Assembly: GCA_030615565.1 (NCBI GenBank) | Contig: JAUWZC010000140.1 | Coordinates: 1 to 5,932, forward strand | Direction: 5' to 3' | Source of the DNA: Desulfobacteraceae bacterium | Lineage (GTDB): Bacteria > Desulfobacterota > DSM-4660 > Desulfatiglandales > B25-G16 | DNA: 5,932 nt | Shown here: positions 5,932-5,932 of the stretch, piece by piece | How positions within the stretch are numbered: the first letter of the stretch is position 1 | Layout: each line of letters starts with the position of its first letter | Notes under the pieces: model-generated | Told to the model about the DNA's origin: nothing | The model's database searches: none | The model's input: only the letters and a program-made list of their open reading frames with translations | Translations under genes and position numbers: made by a program

Positions 5932-5932
5932 A

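Overview
The window is a compact, protein-coding piece of a bacterial chromosome. Base composition is moderately AT-rich and fairly even across all genes. There are no RNA genes, mobile elements or CRISPR arrays. The gene set is housekeeping and nitrogen/amino-acid metabolism. The HisF subtype (GKTTKG start, ENIDIGDP, MDVKK, EICLNSMDADG, C-terminal VRMAW) and the alpha-type glutamine synthetase recall proteins of Deltaproteobacteria/Thermodesulfobacteriota or Nitrospirae-like anaerobes. That placement is an inference from remembered family resemblance, not a search result.

Left arm, + strand (1-2302): the 3' end of gyrA (DNA gyrase subunit A, cut by the window edge), then gpsA (glycerol-3-phosphate dehydrogenase) starting on the last base of the gyrA stop codon, then birA (biotin-protein ligase) after a 29-35 bp gap. 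This looks like one transcription unit. GpsA makes the glycerol-3-phosphate backbone of phospholipids. BirA biotinylates carboxylases, including acetyl-CoA carboxylase that feeds fatty-acid synthesis. The pair is loosely linked to lipid supply.

Right arm, - strand (2305-5931): hisF (imidazole glycerol phosphate synthase cyclase subunit) is transcribed towards a 270 bp gene-free stretch. Then comes glnA (glutamine synthetase, best start at 4881 rather than 4902), and 12 bp further on a class II aminoacyl-tRNA-synthetase-like protein that lacks an anticodon-binding domain. Its core resembles AsnRS/AspRS and the AsnRS-derived asparagine synthetases. Placed right behind glnA, it is most simply read as a candidate ammonia-dependent asparagine synthetase, which would make the pair a glutamine/asparagine amide-forming operon. 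This is the most interesting item in the window.

The two arms converge with only 2 bp between the birA stop and the stop of the synthetase-like gene. The only sizeable non-coding stretch is hisF-glnA (4882-5151). It holds a stem-loop after hisF, a possible 9-codon leader ORF and a 29-codon open frame, but no promoter that I can defend.
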